NCBI RefSeq assembly: GCF_032335695.1
Contig: NZ_JACTOJ010000008.1
Location: 124,001 to 188,000 of the forward strand
Reading direction: 5' to 3'
Length of the DNA: 64,000 nt
DNA from: JACTOJ01 sp032335695
GTDB lineage: Bacteria > Bacillota > Clostridia > Clostridiales > Clostridiaceae
Shown here one piece after another: positions 26,695-35,877 of the stretch. Positions within the stretch are counted from its first letter, which is position 1, and each line of letters opens with the position of its first letter. The position numbers were made by a program, and so were the translations under genes. The notes beneath the pieces are model-generated. The model saw nothing but the letters and a program-made list of their open reading frames with translations. It was not told the DNA's origin and searched no databases.

Positions 26695-26814
26695 TTAAAG
26701 CATTCCTTTAGTTGGAAAGGCTACGTTTTAAAATGTTGATATTATCTTTGGAGTTCTAAAAACTCTTAGGATCATAAATCTATATCAACATTCTTTTAAA
26801 ACATAGCCTGATTC
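26695..26814. repeat. Dispersed repeat, copy E, downstream of trpA
   Basis: Positions 26701-26771 closely match 8901-8973 (shared CATTCCTTTAGT, GTTTTAAAATGTTGATAT and CTTTGGAGTTCTA). The outer parts GGCTACGTTTTAAAATGTTG and ATATCAACATTCTTTTAAAA fold back on each other. It may double as the trp operon terminator. Confidence 0.6.
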
Positions 26815-26815
26815 C

Positions 26816-27601
26816 TCAAAGTACTTCTTTTATTTCCCAGGCAAATTCTCCTACTTTATTTAAAATATCTTCACCAGTATTCTCTGATATTATTTTTATT
26901 ATGGCACTTCCTATTATTACTCCATCACAATAAGTCTTATATTTTTCAGCCATTTCCTTATTGGATATGCCAAAGCCTATGGCCTTAGGGGTTTTTGTGG
27001 ATCTTTCCACTTCTTTCATGTAATTTTCTATATCTGTGCTAATATTGTTTCTAACTCCTGTGACTCCTGATACCGACACGCAGTAAACAAAGCCTCTAGC
27101 GTTTTTGGCAATCTCTTCTATTCTGCTTTGAGAGGTAGGGGCCACAAGCGGAATTAAATGAATTCCCTTTAAGTTTGAAAGTCTTTCTAAGCCTTCCCTT
27201 TCTTCTAGTGGCAAATCAGGCACTATAAGTCCATCAATTTGAGCTTCACTGCAATCTTTAATGAATTTCTCCATACCATATTTATATATGTTATTGTAAT
27301 ATAGCATATACACTATGGCTGCCTGAGAATTTTTTCTTATGTTTTTTACGGTATTCATTACGTCTTTAATTTTAAGTCCATTTTTTAAGGCTTGCTGAGA
27401 AGACATTTGTATAAGTGGTCCATCAGCCATAGGATCCGAATAGGGAATACCAATTTCAATTATATCCGCACCATTTTTCTCTAAAGTATAAACAAGCCTT
27501 TCCGTATAATCCAAGGATGGATACCCTGCTGTAATAAAGGTTATAAGCGCTTTTTTATTTTCTTCTCTTAATCTTTCAAAAGCTTTATCAATTCTATTCA
27601 T
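26816..27601 (-). CDS. trpA: Tryptophan synthase alpha chain
   Basis: Cytosolic lyase subunit of 261 residues that cleaves indole-3-glycerol phosphate to indole and glyceraldehyde 3-phosphate. The catalytic Glu and Asp are in DIIEIGIPYSDPMADGP. Further family motifs are GLIVPDLPLEE and VYCVSVSGVTG. It is the last gene of the trp operon and overlaps the trpB stop by one base, consistent with the alpha2-beta2 complex. Confidence 0.97.
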   Translation of the reverse strand: MNRIDKAFERLREENKKALITFITAGYPSLDYTERLVYTLEKNGADIIEIGIPYSDPMADGPLIQMSSQQALKNGLKIKDVMNTVKNIRKNSQAAIVYMLYYNNIYKYGMEKFIKDCSEAQIDGLIVPDLPLEEREGLERLSNLKGIHLIPLVAPTSQSRIEEIAKNARGFVYCVSVSGVTGVRNNISTDIENYMKEVERSTKTPKAIGFGISNKEMAEKYKTYCDGVIIGSAIIKIISENTGEDILNKVGEFAWEIKEVL

Positions 27602-28776
27602 TAAACTTCTACCCCCATTCTTGCTGCCACAGTATTTATGTCCTTATCCCCTCTTCCTGAAATATTAACTATAACAATTTTATCTTTGCTCATAGCAGGT
27701 ACCAGCTTTAAAGCATAAGCTACTGCATGAGAGCTTTCCAAGGCTGGAATTATGCCTTCCTCCTTGGTAAGTATATTGAAAGCTTCCAAGGCTTCAGAAT
27801 CTTTCACTGAAGTATATTCCGCTCTTTTTATATCATGAAGATAAGCGTGTTCAGGTCCTATTCCTGGATAATCTAAGCCTGCTGATATGGAGTAGGCTGG
27901 CAGTACTTGTCCATCTTCATCCTGAAGCACATAGGTCATCATTCCATGTATTACACCTTGAGAGCCTCCATTTAAGCTGGCCGCATGCATACCAGTTTCA
28001 ATTCCTAAGCCTGCAGCTTCCACCCCTATAAGCTTAACCTCTTTATCTTCAATAAATGGATAGAAAATTCCCATGGCATTGCTGCCTCCTCCAATGCAGG
28101 CTATAACCGCATCTGGAAGTCTTCCTTCCTTCTCAAGTATCTGCCTTCTTGCTTCCTGCCCAATTATTTTCTGAAATTCTCTTACCATAGTTGGATATGG
28201 ATGAGGTCCCATTACTGTACCAATCACATAAAAAGTATCTTCTATATTCGTAACCCAATTTCTCATAGCTTCATTAACAGCATCCTTAAGTACCGCACTG
28301 CCGCTTTTCACAGAGTTTACTTTAGCTCCTAAAAGCTTCATTTTGAAAACATTAAGCTTTTGCCTCTGCACATCTTCTTCTCCCATATATATATCGCAGT
28401 CCAGGTTAAACATAGCAGCTACTGTAGCTGTAGCTACTCCATGCTGCCCTGCTCCAGTCTCTGCAATAACCTTTTTTTTACCCATTCTCTTAGCAAGAAG
28501 TATTTGTCCAATTACATTATTTATCTTATGGGCTCCTGTATGATTTAAATCTTCACGCTTTAGATAAATCTTAGCTCCTCCTAATTTTTCGGTAAGATTT
28601 TCTGCAAAGTAAAGCGGGGTCTCTCTTCCGCAGTAATCCTTAAGATAATATCTATACTCCTTAATAAAGCTTTCATCCTCCATTGCTTTATAAAACTCTT
28701 TTTCCAGTTCATTTATAGCATTCATAACAGTTTCAGGCACATATTGCCCTCCAAATTTTCCAAAGCTACCCTTCAT
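27601..28776 (-). CDS. trpB: Tryptophan synthase beta chain
   Basis: PLP enzyme of 391 residues that joins indole and serine to give tryptophan. The PLP lysine is in HTGAHKINN, followed by AETGAGQHGVATAT. GGGSNAMG binds the cofactor phosphate, and YSISAGLDYPGIGPEHAYL is the family core. It is a TrpB1-type protein, the form that works with TrpA, and overlaps trpF by 4 bases. Confidence 0.98.
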   Translation of the reverse strand: MKGSFGKFGGQYVPETVMNAINELEKEFYKAMEDESFIKEYRYYLKDYCGRETPLYFAENLTEKLGGAKIYLKREDLNHTGAHKINNVIGQILLAKRMGKKKVIAETGAGQHGVATATVAAMFNLDCDIYMGEEDVQRQKLNVFKMKLLGAKVNSVKSGSAVLKDAVNEAMRNWVTNIEDTFYVIGTVMGPHPYPTMVREFQKIIGQEARRQILEKEGRLPDAVIACIGGGSNAMGIFYPFIEDKEVKLIGVEAAGLGIETGMHAASLNGGSQGVIHGMMTYVLQDEDGQVLPAYSISAGLDYPGIGPEHAYLHDIKRAEYTSVKDSEALEAFNILTKEEGIIPALESSHAVAYALKLVPAMSKDKIVIVNISGRGDKDINTVAARMGVEV

Positions 28777-29381
28777 GCTTCCTTCACCTTCCTTATAAAA
28801 CTTTTACATTTCTCGTAATCCTTAAAACCATTCACTTCCACTCCGCTGGACACATCCACTGCATAGGGTTTTACTATTCTAATTCCTTCTTTTACATTGC
28901 TTTCATTTAACCCCCCAGCTAGTATAATTTTTTGACTTTTGCCTATATCCTCAGCCACCTTCCATTCAAAGCTTTTTCCGCTGCCTCCGTAGCTTCCTTC
29001 TATTTTGCTGTCTAAAAGTATACCTGCTGCAGCTTCCCGTTTTATGTTTTCAATATCTTCAACGCTTGAAATTCTAACTGCTCTCCATACTTCCCCAAAA
29101 TCTATACTTTTGCAATAAACTTCCTGGTTTTCACCATGAAGCTGGATTATGTCAAGCCTAGCTTTTTCAAAGGCGGCTTTTATAAAATTTAAGTCTTGCT
29201 CTAGGAACACTCCTACCTTTTTTATATCTTTATCAAGTTCCCTAGACAATCGTTCCGCCTCTTCAATAGAAACTTTTCTTTTGCTTTCTGCAAATACGAA
29301 GCCCACATAATCCGGTTTTAATTCATTCATCATATAAACATCTTCAATTCTTCTAATACCGCAGATTTTAACTTTAACCAT
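28773..29381 (-). CDS. trpF: Phosphoribosylanthranilate isomerase
   Basis: Small TIM-barrel isomerase of about 202 residues in tryptophan synthesis. KVKICGIRRIEDV holds the catalytic Cys, and VGVFLEQD, IQLHGE, and LAGGLNESNV are family segments. The start at 29381 follows AGGTGG; the in-frame GTG at 29390 has no site of its own. It is a separate gene and not fused to trpC as in enteric bacteria. Confidence 0.95.
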   Translation of the reverse strand: MVKVKICGIRRIEDVYMMNELKPDYVGFVFAESKRKVSIEEAERLSRELDKDIKKVGVFLEQDLNFIKAAFEKARLDIIQLHGENQEVYCKSIDFGEVWRAVRISSVEDIENIKREAAAGILLDSKIEGSYGGSGKSFEWKVAEDIGKSQKIILAGGLNESNVKEGIRIVKPYAVDVSSGVEVNGFKDYEKCKSFIRKVKEA

Positions 29382-29390
29382 ATTGTCCAC

Positions 29391-30170
29391 CTATGAATTT
29401 TTTATTGCTTCTAAAAATTCTTTCATTTTCTCATAGTCATATAATCTTCTCATGAAACCTTCTCCGATAAGAAGTCCCTTTACTCCCATAGCCTTTAGAT
29501 ATCCTATACCAGCGGCATCCATGACTCCGCTTTCGGATATTACAAGCTTTTCCTTTGGCATTTTCAGCATGATTTTTTCTGTTATGCTCATATCAACCTT
29601 AAAGGTCTTTAAATCTCTATTATTTATGCCAATTATTTCTCCTTGGCAGTTTAAAGCTTCGTAAAGCTCTTCTTCATTGTGTACCTCTATAAGAGAATTA
29701 AGTCCAAGATTTTTTGCTTCTTCGAAATAATTTTTCAAATCCTTTTTCAGTACTGCTGCTATTAAAAGTACCGCATCCGCACCATAATACCTAGTTTCAT
29801 AAAGCTGAAATTTATCCACTATAAAATCTTTTCTCAATATGGGCTTTGAGGTGTTCTTATTAGCAATTTTTATATTTTCTAGGCTTCCCATGAAAAAGCT
29901 TTCTTCTGTCAGCACTGATATGGCATCAATATTTATTTTCTCGTAGAGTTTTGATATCTCTTCTACATTAAAGTCCTCCACAATTACTCCCTTAGAAGGT
30001 GATGCCTTTTTTATCTCTCCTATGACTCCTATATTTCCTTTTGCGAAGGCCGCTTTAAAGTTCCTTACTTCCTTTTTAAAGTCTCCTTTCATAATATTTT
30101 TGTAATATTCTGTATTTTTTATATTTTTTAATTTCAGTAATCTATTTTCAACTATAGTATCTAGAATCAA
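29391..30170 (-). CDS. trpC: Indole-3-glycerol phosphate synthase
   Basis: TIM-barrel enzyme of 259 residues that closes the indole ring. GEIKKASPSKGVI holds the first catalytic Lys, then LRKDFIVD, LIEVHNEEEL, IGINNRDLKTF and VISESGV. It overlaps the trpD stop by 4 bases and is followed by trpF after 9 bases. Confidence 0.96.
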   Translation of the reverse strand: MILDTIVENRLLKLKNIKNTEYYKNIMKGDFKKEVRNFKAAFAKGNIGVIGEIKKASPSKGVIVEDFNVEEISKLYEKINIDAISVLTEESFFMGSLENIKIANKNTSKPILRKDFIVDKFQLYETRYYGADAVLLIAAVLKKDLKNYFEEAKNLGLNSLIEVHNEEELYEALNCQGEIIGINNRDLKTFKVDMSITEKIMLKMPKEKLVISESGVMDAAGIGYLKAMGVKGLLIGEGFMRRLYDYEKMKEFLEAIKNS

Positions 30171-31183
30171 TGCACTGCACTCCTTTCAAAGCCGCATAGC
30201 TGGTTGAGCTTATCTAACGCAATACCTGAATCTATAAGTGTCCTTGCATATTCAATTCCATCACTTAAATTCTCTACTTTTTTCCCTACATATAAAGCCG
30301 CTGCTGCATTAATAAGTACCACATCTCTCTTAGGTCCCTTTTTTCCCTTTAATATATCAACTATTATTGCTGCATTTTCCTCAGAATTTCCCCCGGCCAT
30401 TTCCTCCACGCTTGCCATAATCAAACCAAATTCTCTCGGATCTATGTAGTAGTTTAATATCTTGCCATTTTTAAGTTCACTGACCTTAGTTTTCCCTGCT
30501 ATAGTTATCTCATCAAGACCATCTCCATTTACCACAAGAGCTCTCTCTCTTCCAAGCTTCAATAAAACCTTAGCCATACTTTCTGTAAGCTTTTCTGAAT
30601 ATACTCCCATTACTTGTCCTTTTATAGGTGCTGGGTTTGTGAGAGGCCCTAGTATGTTAAATATAGTCCGCATACCTAGTTCTCCTCTGACTGGAGCCGC
30701 ATATTTCATAGCCTTATGGTAGTCTGGAGCAAATAAAAAGGTCATATTATTTTCTTTTAGGCAGAGTTTTGAAGCTTCTGTATCTAAGCTTATTGGAACT
30801 CCAAGCTTTGAAAGCACATCACTGCTGCCGCTTTTGCTGGATACTGCTCTATTTCCATGCTTGGCTATCTTCACTCCGCCTGAAGCAGCTATAATTGAAG
30901 CGCAAGTGGATATATTAAAGGTTTTTCCTCCGTCCCCGCCAGTTCCGCAGGTGTCAATGTAATAATCACCATCCAGTTCAAATTCCTCAGCTTTATTTTT
31001 CATAGCTCTTGCACATCCAGTGATTTCTTCTATAGTTTCTCCCTTAATTTTAAGAGCCACTAAGAATGCAGAGATTTGGCTCTGAGTGCAATTTCCGCTC
31101 ATAATTTCATTCATGCACTCCTCTGCTCCCTCCTCAGAAATGTTTTCTAAAGCTACAAGTTTATTTAAATAATCCTTAAACAT
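30167..31183 (-). CDS. trpD: Anthranilate phosphoribosyltransferase
   Basis: Transferase of 338 residues that attaches phosphoribose to anthranilate. The PRPP-binding segment is DTCGTGGDGGKTFNIST, and KHGNRAVSSKSGSSDVL is the second hallmark. The ATG at 31183 is chosen because AAGGAG lies 8 bases upstream, within the last codons of trpG; the ATG at 31192 lacks this. The 8-base overlap suggests coupled translation. Confidence 0.96.
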   Translation of the reverse strand: MFKDYLNKLVALENISEEGAEECMNEIMSGNCTQSQISAFLVALKIKGETIEEITGCARAMKNKAEEFELDGDYYIDTCGTGGDGGKTFNISTCASIIAASGGVKIAKHGNRAVSSKSGSSDVLSKLGVPISLDTEASKLCLKENNMTFLFAPDYHKAMKYAAPVRGELGMRTIFNILGPLTNPAPIKGQVMGVYSEKLTESMAKVLLKLGRERALVVNGDGLDEITIAGKTKVSELKNGKILNYYIDPREFGLIMASVEEMAGGNSEENAAIIVDILKGKKGPKRDVVLINAAAALYVGKKVENLSDGIEYARTLIDSGIALDKLNQLCGFERSAVH

Positions 31184-31748
31184 TGCAAACACTCCTTACA
31201 AAATTTTTTATTATTGCTTTTCCATTGCTGGTTTTAATGGACTCAGGATGAAATTGAAGTCCATAAATATCATAATTTCTGTGCTTTACTCCCATTACTA
31301 TGCCATCCGTATCTGCTATTATTTGAAGTTCTCCAGGAAGCTCTTGCCTGTCTATTATCAATGAGTGATATCTCATAACCTCAAGCTTATTAGGTATTCC
31401 TTCAAAAACTTTGCTGCCATATACATTTATTACTGAGGTTTTTCCATGAAATATCTTGCTGCAGCTTACTATATTACCTCCAAAGGCACAGCCTATAGCT
31501 TGATGTCCTAAGCATATACCAAGAATGGGCACTTCTCCTTTAAAGCTATTTATCACATCAATGCATATTCCAGCTCTTTCTGGTCTTCCTGGTCCTGGTG
31601 AAAGTACTATTCCCCTTGGTTTAAGCTTTTTAAGCTCTTCCACTGTTATCTCATCATTTCTAAACACCTCTATTTCTTCCGTAAACTCCCCAAAATATTG
31701 GTAGAGATTATATACGAAAGAATCATAATTGTCTATTATAGCAATCAT
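31176..31748 (-). CDS. trpG: Anthranilate synthase component II (glutamine amidotransferase)
   Basis: Class I glutamine amidotransferase of 190 residues that delivers ammonia to TrpE. It has LSPGPGRPE, the nucleophile Cys in GICLGHQAIG and the His/Glu pair in GLQFHPESIKT. It follows trpE directly. Such subunits can also serve 4-amino-4-deoxychorismate synthase, but the operon position makes trpG the better name. Confidence 0.95.
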   Translation of the reverse strand: MIAIIDNYDSFVYNLYQYFGEFTEEIEVFRNDEITVEELKKLKPRGIVLSPGPGRPERAGICIDVINSFKGEVPILGICLGHQAIGCAFGGNIVSCSKIFHGKTSVINVYGSKVFEGIPNKLEVMRYHSLIIDRQELPGELQIIADTDGIVMGVKHRNYDIYGLQFHPESIKTSNGKAIIKNFVRSVCNV

Positions 31749-33176
31749 TTATATTACCTCCTTTAAGGCCCTCAGCTTATTTAAACTTTCTTCATATTCA
31801 AAGCTTCCCTCTGAATCGTAAACTACTCCGCCTCCAGCTTGTATATACGCTTTGTTATCCTTAAACACTATAGTTCTTATAGCTATGCAATTATCCATAT
31901 CTCCATTGAAGGAAAAGAAGCCTACTGAACCCGCATATATTCCTCGCCTTACATTTTCAAGCTCCTCGATGATTTCCATAGCTCTTATCTTAGGTGCTCC
32001 TGATACCGTACCGGCAGGAAAGCAGGCAGATAAGGCATCAAAGCAGTCTTTATCTTCTTTTAAGCTTCCAGATACGGTAGATACCATGTGCATCACATGG
32101 GAGTAAAAATCTATTTCCATAAACCTTTTTACCTCCACCGTGCCAAATTTGCTTATTCTACCAATATCATTTCTTCCTAGATCCACCAGCATTAGATGCT
32201 CTGCTCTTTCTTTTTCATCAGTCAAAAGTTCTTCTTTCAGCCTTTTATCTTCTTCTTCTGTCTCTCCTCGTCTTCTAGTACCTGCTATAGGATTAGTTTC
32301 TACTATACCTCTGCTGCACTTTACAAGACTTTCTGGGGAAGCTCCTACCACAGTAAAACCATCGAATTCTATATAAAATAGATAAGGAGAAGGATTCACT
32401 ATTCTTAATCTTCTGTAAACTTCAAAGGGAGCCTCATCAGTTTCTGCAGTAAATCTTTGGGAAGGTACCACTTGAAATATATCTCCCGCCTTTATATATT
32501 CCTTCGCCTTTTCTACCATGCTCTCGTAATGTTCCTTGGTGACACTAGCCTTAAATTCTTTTTTAACATGTTTTTCATCTATTGAGTGAAGGCTTTTAAT
32601 TTCCTTTATCTTATCCTTTAAACTATTAAGCTCTTCTGCTATACTCTCATAGCTTTTTTCCTCTTCAGGAAATACATTGTACAAAATTTTGATGCTATGC
32701 TTTAAATGATCATAAACTATGATGGTCTTATATAAGTTGAAAAAGCTATCTGGTACATTGAGTTCATCTTCGTTATTGTCTGGAATTTTTTCAAATAGCC
32801 TTACAGCATCATATCCTAGGTATCCAATTGCCCCTCCTGCAAATGCATCTAATTCTCCATCATAAGGAAGTTTTATGTTACTTTTAAGCTCTTTCATCAC
32901 ATTTCCATTGAAAGAAAACCTATTTTCTGTTTCATCTATGGTAGTTACTTCATCTCTCCTGCTAAATATCTTCTTATATGGATTAGATCCCATATAGGAA
33001 AACCTTCCTTTGTTTTCATTAAAAAATGCACTTTCCAAAAGAAATTTATTTTTTCCTTCCAGATTGTAAAAAATGCTTATAGGTGTTATCTCATCTCCAT
33101 AAAACTGCAAATATAGATTAAAAACCTTTCCCTCCTTTACTTTCTTATTAAAATTCTCTTTTGACATATTTATCAT
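31749..33176 (-). CDS. trpE: Anthranilate synthase component I
   Basis: Chorismate-using enzyme of 475 residues, first step of tryptophan synthesis. LLESAFFNENKGRFSYMG forms part of the N-terminal tryptophan-inhibition site. Catalytic segments are IFQVVPSQRF, NPSPYLFYIEF, PIAGTRRRG, DLGRNDIGR and FPAGTVSGAPKIRAMEII. The start at 33176 has AAAGGAGG 11 bases upstream. Expression is set by the T-box leader directly before the gene. Confidence 0.97.
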   Translation of the reverse strand: MINMSKENFNKKVKEGKVFNLYLQFYGDEITPISIFYNLEGKNKFLLESAFFNENKGRFSYMGSNPYKKIFSRRDEVTTIDETENRFSFNGNVMKELKSNIKLPYDGELDAFAGGAIGYLGYDAVRLFEKIPDNNEDELNVPDSFFNLYKTIIVYDHLKHSIKILYNVFPEEEKSYESIAEELNSLKDKIKEIKSLHSIDEKHVKKEFKASVTKEHYESMVEKAKEYIKAGDIFQVVPSQRFTAETDEAPFEVYRRLRIVNPSPYLFYIEFDGFTVVGASPESLVKCSRGIVETNPIAGTRRRGETEEEDKRLKEELLTDEKERAEHLMLVDLGRNDIGRISKFGTVEVKRFMEIDFYSHVMHMVSTVSGSLKEDKDCFDALSACFPAGTVSGAPKIRAMEIIEELENVRRGIYAGSVGFFSFNGDMDNCIAIRTIVFKDNKAYIQAGGGVVYDSEGSFEYEESLNKLRALKEVI

Positions 33177-33221
33177 AATTTAAAGTCCTCCTTTAAATAA
33201 ATTTCTAAAACATTAATCAAA

Positions 33222-33540
33222 ACAAAAAAGCCACTTCATCCCGCTAATGGGACGAAGTGACTCGTTGTGCCACCCATGTTAATCTTTAACAAAGCCGCAT
33301 AAAATAAAAAACACCTCACCATAGGACGAAGTGTGTATGCCACCTAAAGATTTTCTTTGTCAGGTACAGAAAAATCGATACCCTGTCTTTTTAACGGTAG
33401 ACTACCGGAAAATGCTACTCTCAAAAGATTTCACAACTCATCTAACAGAACCATTCGCTAAAGACTACAGTATCTGGCTCACACCACCCCAGATTCGCTT
33501 AAACTAAATTTCTCTAGTTACTCTTTCTGATCACCGACTT
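33222..33540 (-). promoter_or_regulatory. Tryptophan T-box leader with two antiterminator/terminator modules
   Basis: On the minus strand the leader begins with a Stem I region (33540 to about 33430) that has the AGAAAGAGTAACTAG segment and a TGG specifier triplet at 33451-33453 in GAATGGTTC, fitting tRNA-Trp. A first T-box (AGGTGGCA, 33338-33345) is followed by a hairpin and T-run at 33307-33333. A second T-box (GGGTGGCA, 33268-33275) is followed by a stronger hairpin with T-run at 33224-33263. Uncharged tRNA-Trp would favour read-through into trpE. Only one Stem I is seen for the two modules. Confidence 0.85.
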
Positions 33541-33784
33541 TAAAATTATAATATATTAATTTTTATGAATTGTCAAATAAATTTTTATGCTCTTTTATAA
33601 CTAAATTTATGAAAATTTTTATGCTTCTCAAAATATAGTTCTACAATTCGTTCTAAAGCTTTACATTTATATTTTTATAATACATTTGTTTTAAATTTAT
33701 TATAATATTTTTAAATTTATTATTGAAAGTAAATCCACAATATGGTATGATTTTATGGTATTTTATTTTAATGGGGGTAAAAAA

Positions 33785-34366
33785 ATGAAAAAAAATTTTA
33801 AAAAAGTAACTTATATTCTTTTATTCGTTTTGCTTTTAATTCCTGCAGCAGGTTGTAGTAAAAGTAACGATAAAACGACTAGCAGCAAGCCAGCTGCTAC
33901 TGAGACAATAAAAACAAAAGATTTTAAAAGTGATGACGGAAAACTTCAAGTATCAGCTCCTACTTCATGGAAAGAAGTAAGTCAAATCAAAAGTATGAAT
34001 CCTTTATATAAGATTGGTATAGGAGACTTAAGTAAGGAAAAGTACTTAGGTGTCATATCTGAATCTAAAGATAATTTTGATGGAATGACTCTAGACAAAT
34101 ACTACGATGCTATAACTTCTCAACTAAAAACTCAAATTACCGATGCAGAAATTTCTAACGTTACCGATATCACTATCAGTGGTAGTAAGGCTAAAATTTT
34201 CCAGTTAAAAGGTACAGTAAATAATGTTAAAATAACTTACATTAATGCTATAATAGATTCACCAAAGGCTTTTAATCAAGTTAATTCTTGGACTCTTACT
34301 TCAAGTTTTGACAAAAATAAATCAGAACTTGAAAATGCAGTAAAATCCTTTAAAGAACTTTCATAA
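33785..34366 (+). CDS. Uncharacterised lipoprotein
   Basis: Secreted lipoprotein of 193 residues. The ATG at 33785 follows GGGGGT; the ATG at 33755 has no ribosome binding site. The signal peptide ends in PAAGC, a lipobox. A short Ser/Thr/Lys linker follows, and then a domain with SAPTSWKEV and an ending SSFDKNKSELENAVKSFKEL. That pattern resembles PsbP-like or DUF1795-type lipoproteins of Firmicutes, but I cannot assign a function. It stands alone between the trp operon and a convergent terminator. Confidence 0.85.
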   Translation: MKKNFKKVTYILLFVLLLIPAAGCSKSNDKTTSSKPAATETIKTKDFKSDDGKLQVSAPTSWKEVSQIKSMNPLYKIGIGDLSKEKYLGVISESKDNFDGMTLDKYYDAITSQLKTQITDAEISNVTDITISGSKAKIFQLKGTVNNVKITYINAIIDSPKAFNQVNSWTLTSSFDKNKSELENAVKSFKELS

Positions 34367-34418
34367 TTATTTTGTAAAGTATTAAAAAACATCTATTTTA
34401 TAAGCTAATAATGTTAAA

Positions 34419-34463
34419 AATAAAAGGATTTTATAAGCTATATGCTTTTAAAATCCTTTTATT
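34419..34463. terminator. Bidirectional terminator
   Basis: AATAAAAGGATTTTATAAGC pairs with 34444-34463 with one mismatch, between the convergent lipoprotein and PfoR-like genes. Confidence 0.75.
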
Positions 34464-34478
34464 CAATATACTATTTTT

Positions 34479-35546
34479 TTATTGAATATCCATATGCATA
34501 TCACCAGATTTTATGATTCCGGATTTCTTAAAGGCAAAATAAATTGGTAATATTATGGCAGATGGAATTATTATTCCTGTAAGAATAAATATTAAGATTC
34601 CTTTTAGTCCTTGATTAGCAATAATATTTAAAGGTGCTATCAAAGAATTAAGTCCAAGTCCTGCTAATTCATAGCTAGACCTAAATTTAAACAAAGCTGT
34701 AGCTATAGGAGCTGATACGAAAGCCGCAATAAAAGTAGGTATAACTATTCTCGGATTCTTTATTATATTTGGGAATTGAACCTTTGGAGTTACTAATCCC
34801 TGAGCAATATTAGCCCCAGCATCATTTTCTTTAAAGGACATAATGGTAAAGCCAACAAATTGAACTGTACACCCTATAAGCGCTGCAGCACTGGATACCG
34901 GATCCAGCTTAAGAGCTATGGCAATAGCTGCAGAGGATGCTGGAGTCATTAACAAAATGCTCCATGCAAGAGATATAAGTGCAGATCCAATAAAAGGAGA
35001 TATATTTATTGAGTAGGCTATCTGAGCACTAAGCCAATTGAGCAATGGTGTGGTTACCGCAGCTAAGCCTAAACCAGCTATTCCACCCACTACTACTGCT
35101 GCAAAAGGTATAGCCATCATATCTAGTTTTGTCTTTCCAGCAACAGCCTTTCCTACTACTACAGCTATTAATGCAGCCAATACCGCACTAATTGGTTGTC
35201 CAGATACAAATATAAGTCCTGCATTAGTGATATGTACTGCATTAGCTCCAACCGCGGCTGTTATCATAGCACTAAATATGATAAGAGTATTTCCACCCAA
35301 TTGATATGCGATTCCAGCCCCTATTGCAGGTGACAGCATAGATTTTGCTATAGTTCCTATACCTATGAATGCCTGCCAATGAACAAACTTTCCAATAGTT
35401 TCACATAAAAGTCCTATTCCAAGCATTACAAGCACCGCATTAGCAATACCCGCCGCCGCCTTATAAGCTAGTTCCAATATAGATTGTTTTTCATTTTTTT
35501 CATCATAGTTTTCTGCTGCATCAGCTGCAGTCTTTACATTTTCCAC
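34479..35546 (-). CDS. PfoR-like / PTS_EIIC_2 family membrane protein
   Basis: Polytopic membrane protein of 355 residues with about nine to ten helices. It matches the PTS_EIIC_2 family that includes clostridial PfoR, named as a perfringolysin regulator: GAGIAYQLGGNTLIIFSAM, KLDMMAIPFAAVVVGG and TPASSAAIAIALKLDPVSSA. No IIA or IIB domain or neighbour is present, so sugar phosphotransfer is unlikely. The GTG at 35546 (GGGGGTG upstream) is preferred to the ATG at 35624, whose extension looks unlike the family. The real function is unknown. Confidence 0.85.
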   Translation of the reverse strand: MENVKTAADAAENYDEKNEKQSILELAYKAAAGIANAVLVMLGIGLLCETIGKFVHWQAFIGIGTIAKSMLSPAIGAGIAYQLGGNTLIIFSAMITAAVGANAVHITNAGLIFVSGQPISAVLAALIAVVVGKAVAGKTKLDMMAIPFAAVVVGGIAGLGLAAVTTPLLNWLSAQIAYSINISPFIGSALISLAWSILLMTPASSAAIAIALKLDPVSSAAALIGCTVQFVGFTIMSFKENDAGANIAQGLVTPKVQFPNIIKNPRIVIPTFIAAFVSAPIATALFKFRSSYELAGLGLNSLIAPLNIIANQGLKGILIFILTGIIIPSAIILPIYFAFKKSGIIKSGDMHMDIQ

Positions 35547-35830
35547 GTAAATACACCCCCATATATTATAAATATCTGAAATTGATAACATAATAAAAAT
35601 CAGCCCCATATTATCAATTATCATTTTTATTTTCCTTATTATAAAAGGAATTTATTAATTTTTCCACATAAATATTAATACTTTGTGAATTCTGCTTTGA
35701 TTATAAATTATACACACATTGGCTTAGCTTGTAAAGTATGAAAACTTAAAAAGCTAAGCCTCTAAACCTTTACATTTGTTTTCATTAAAATAAACAGCAT
35801 TATTATTTTAAATTCAGCCTAAAATAAAAA

Positions 35831-35862
35831 GCCGTACCTGATATTAAAAATCAGAATATGGC
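35831..35862 (-). terminator. Terminator after the osmolyte-type binding protein
   Basis: GCCATATTCTGAT and ATCAGGTACGGC pair on the minus strand with a few mismatches, followed by a T-rich run. It ends the permease/binding-protein unit. Confidence 0.6.
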
Positions 35863-35877
35863 ATAAAACTTTATTTG

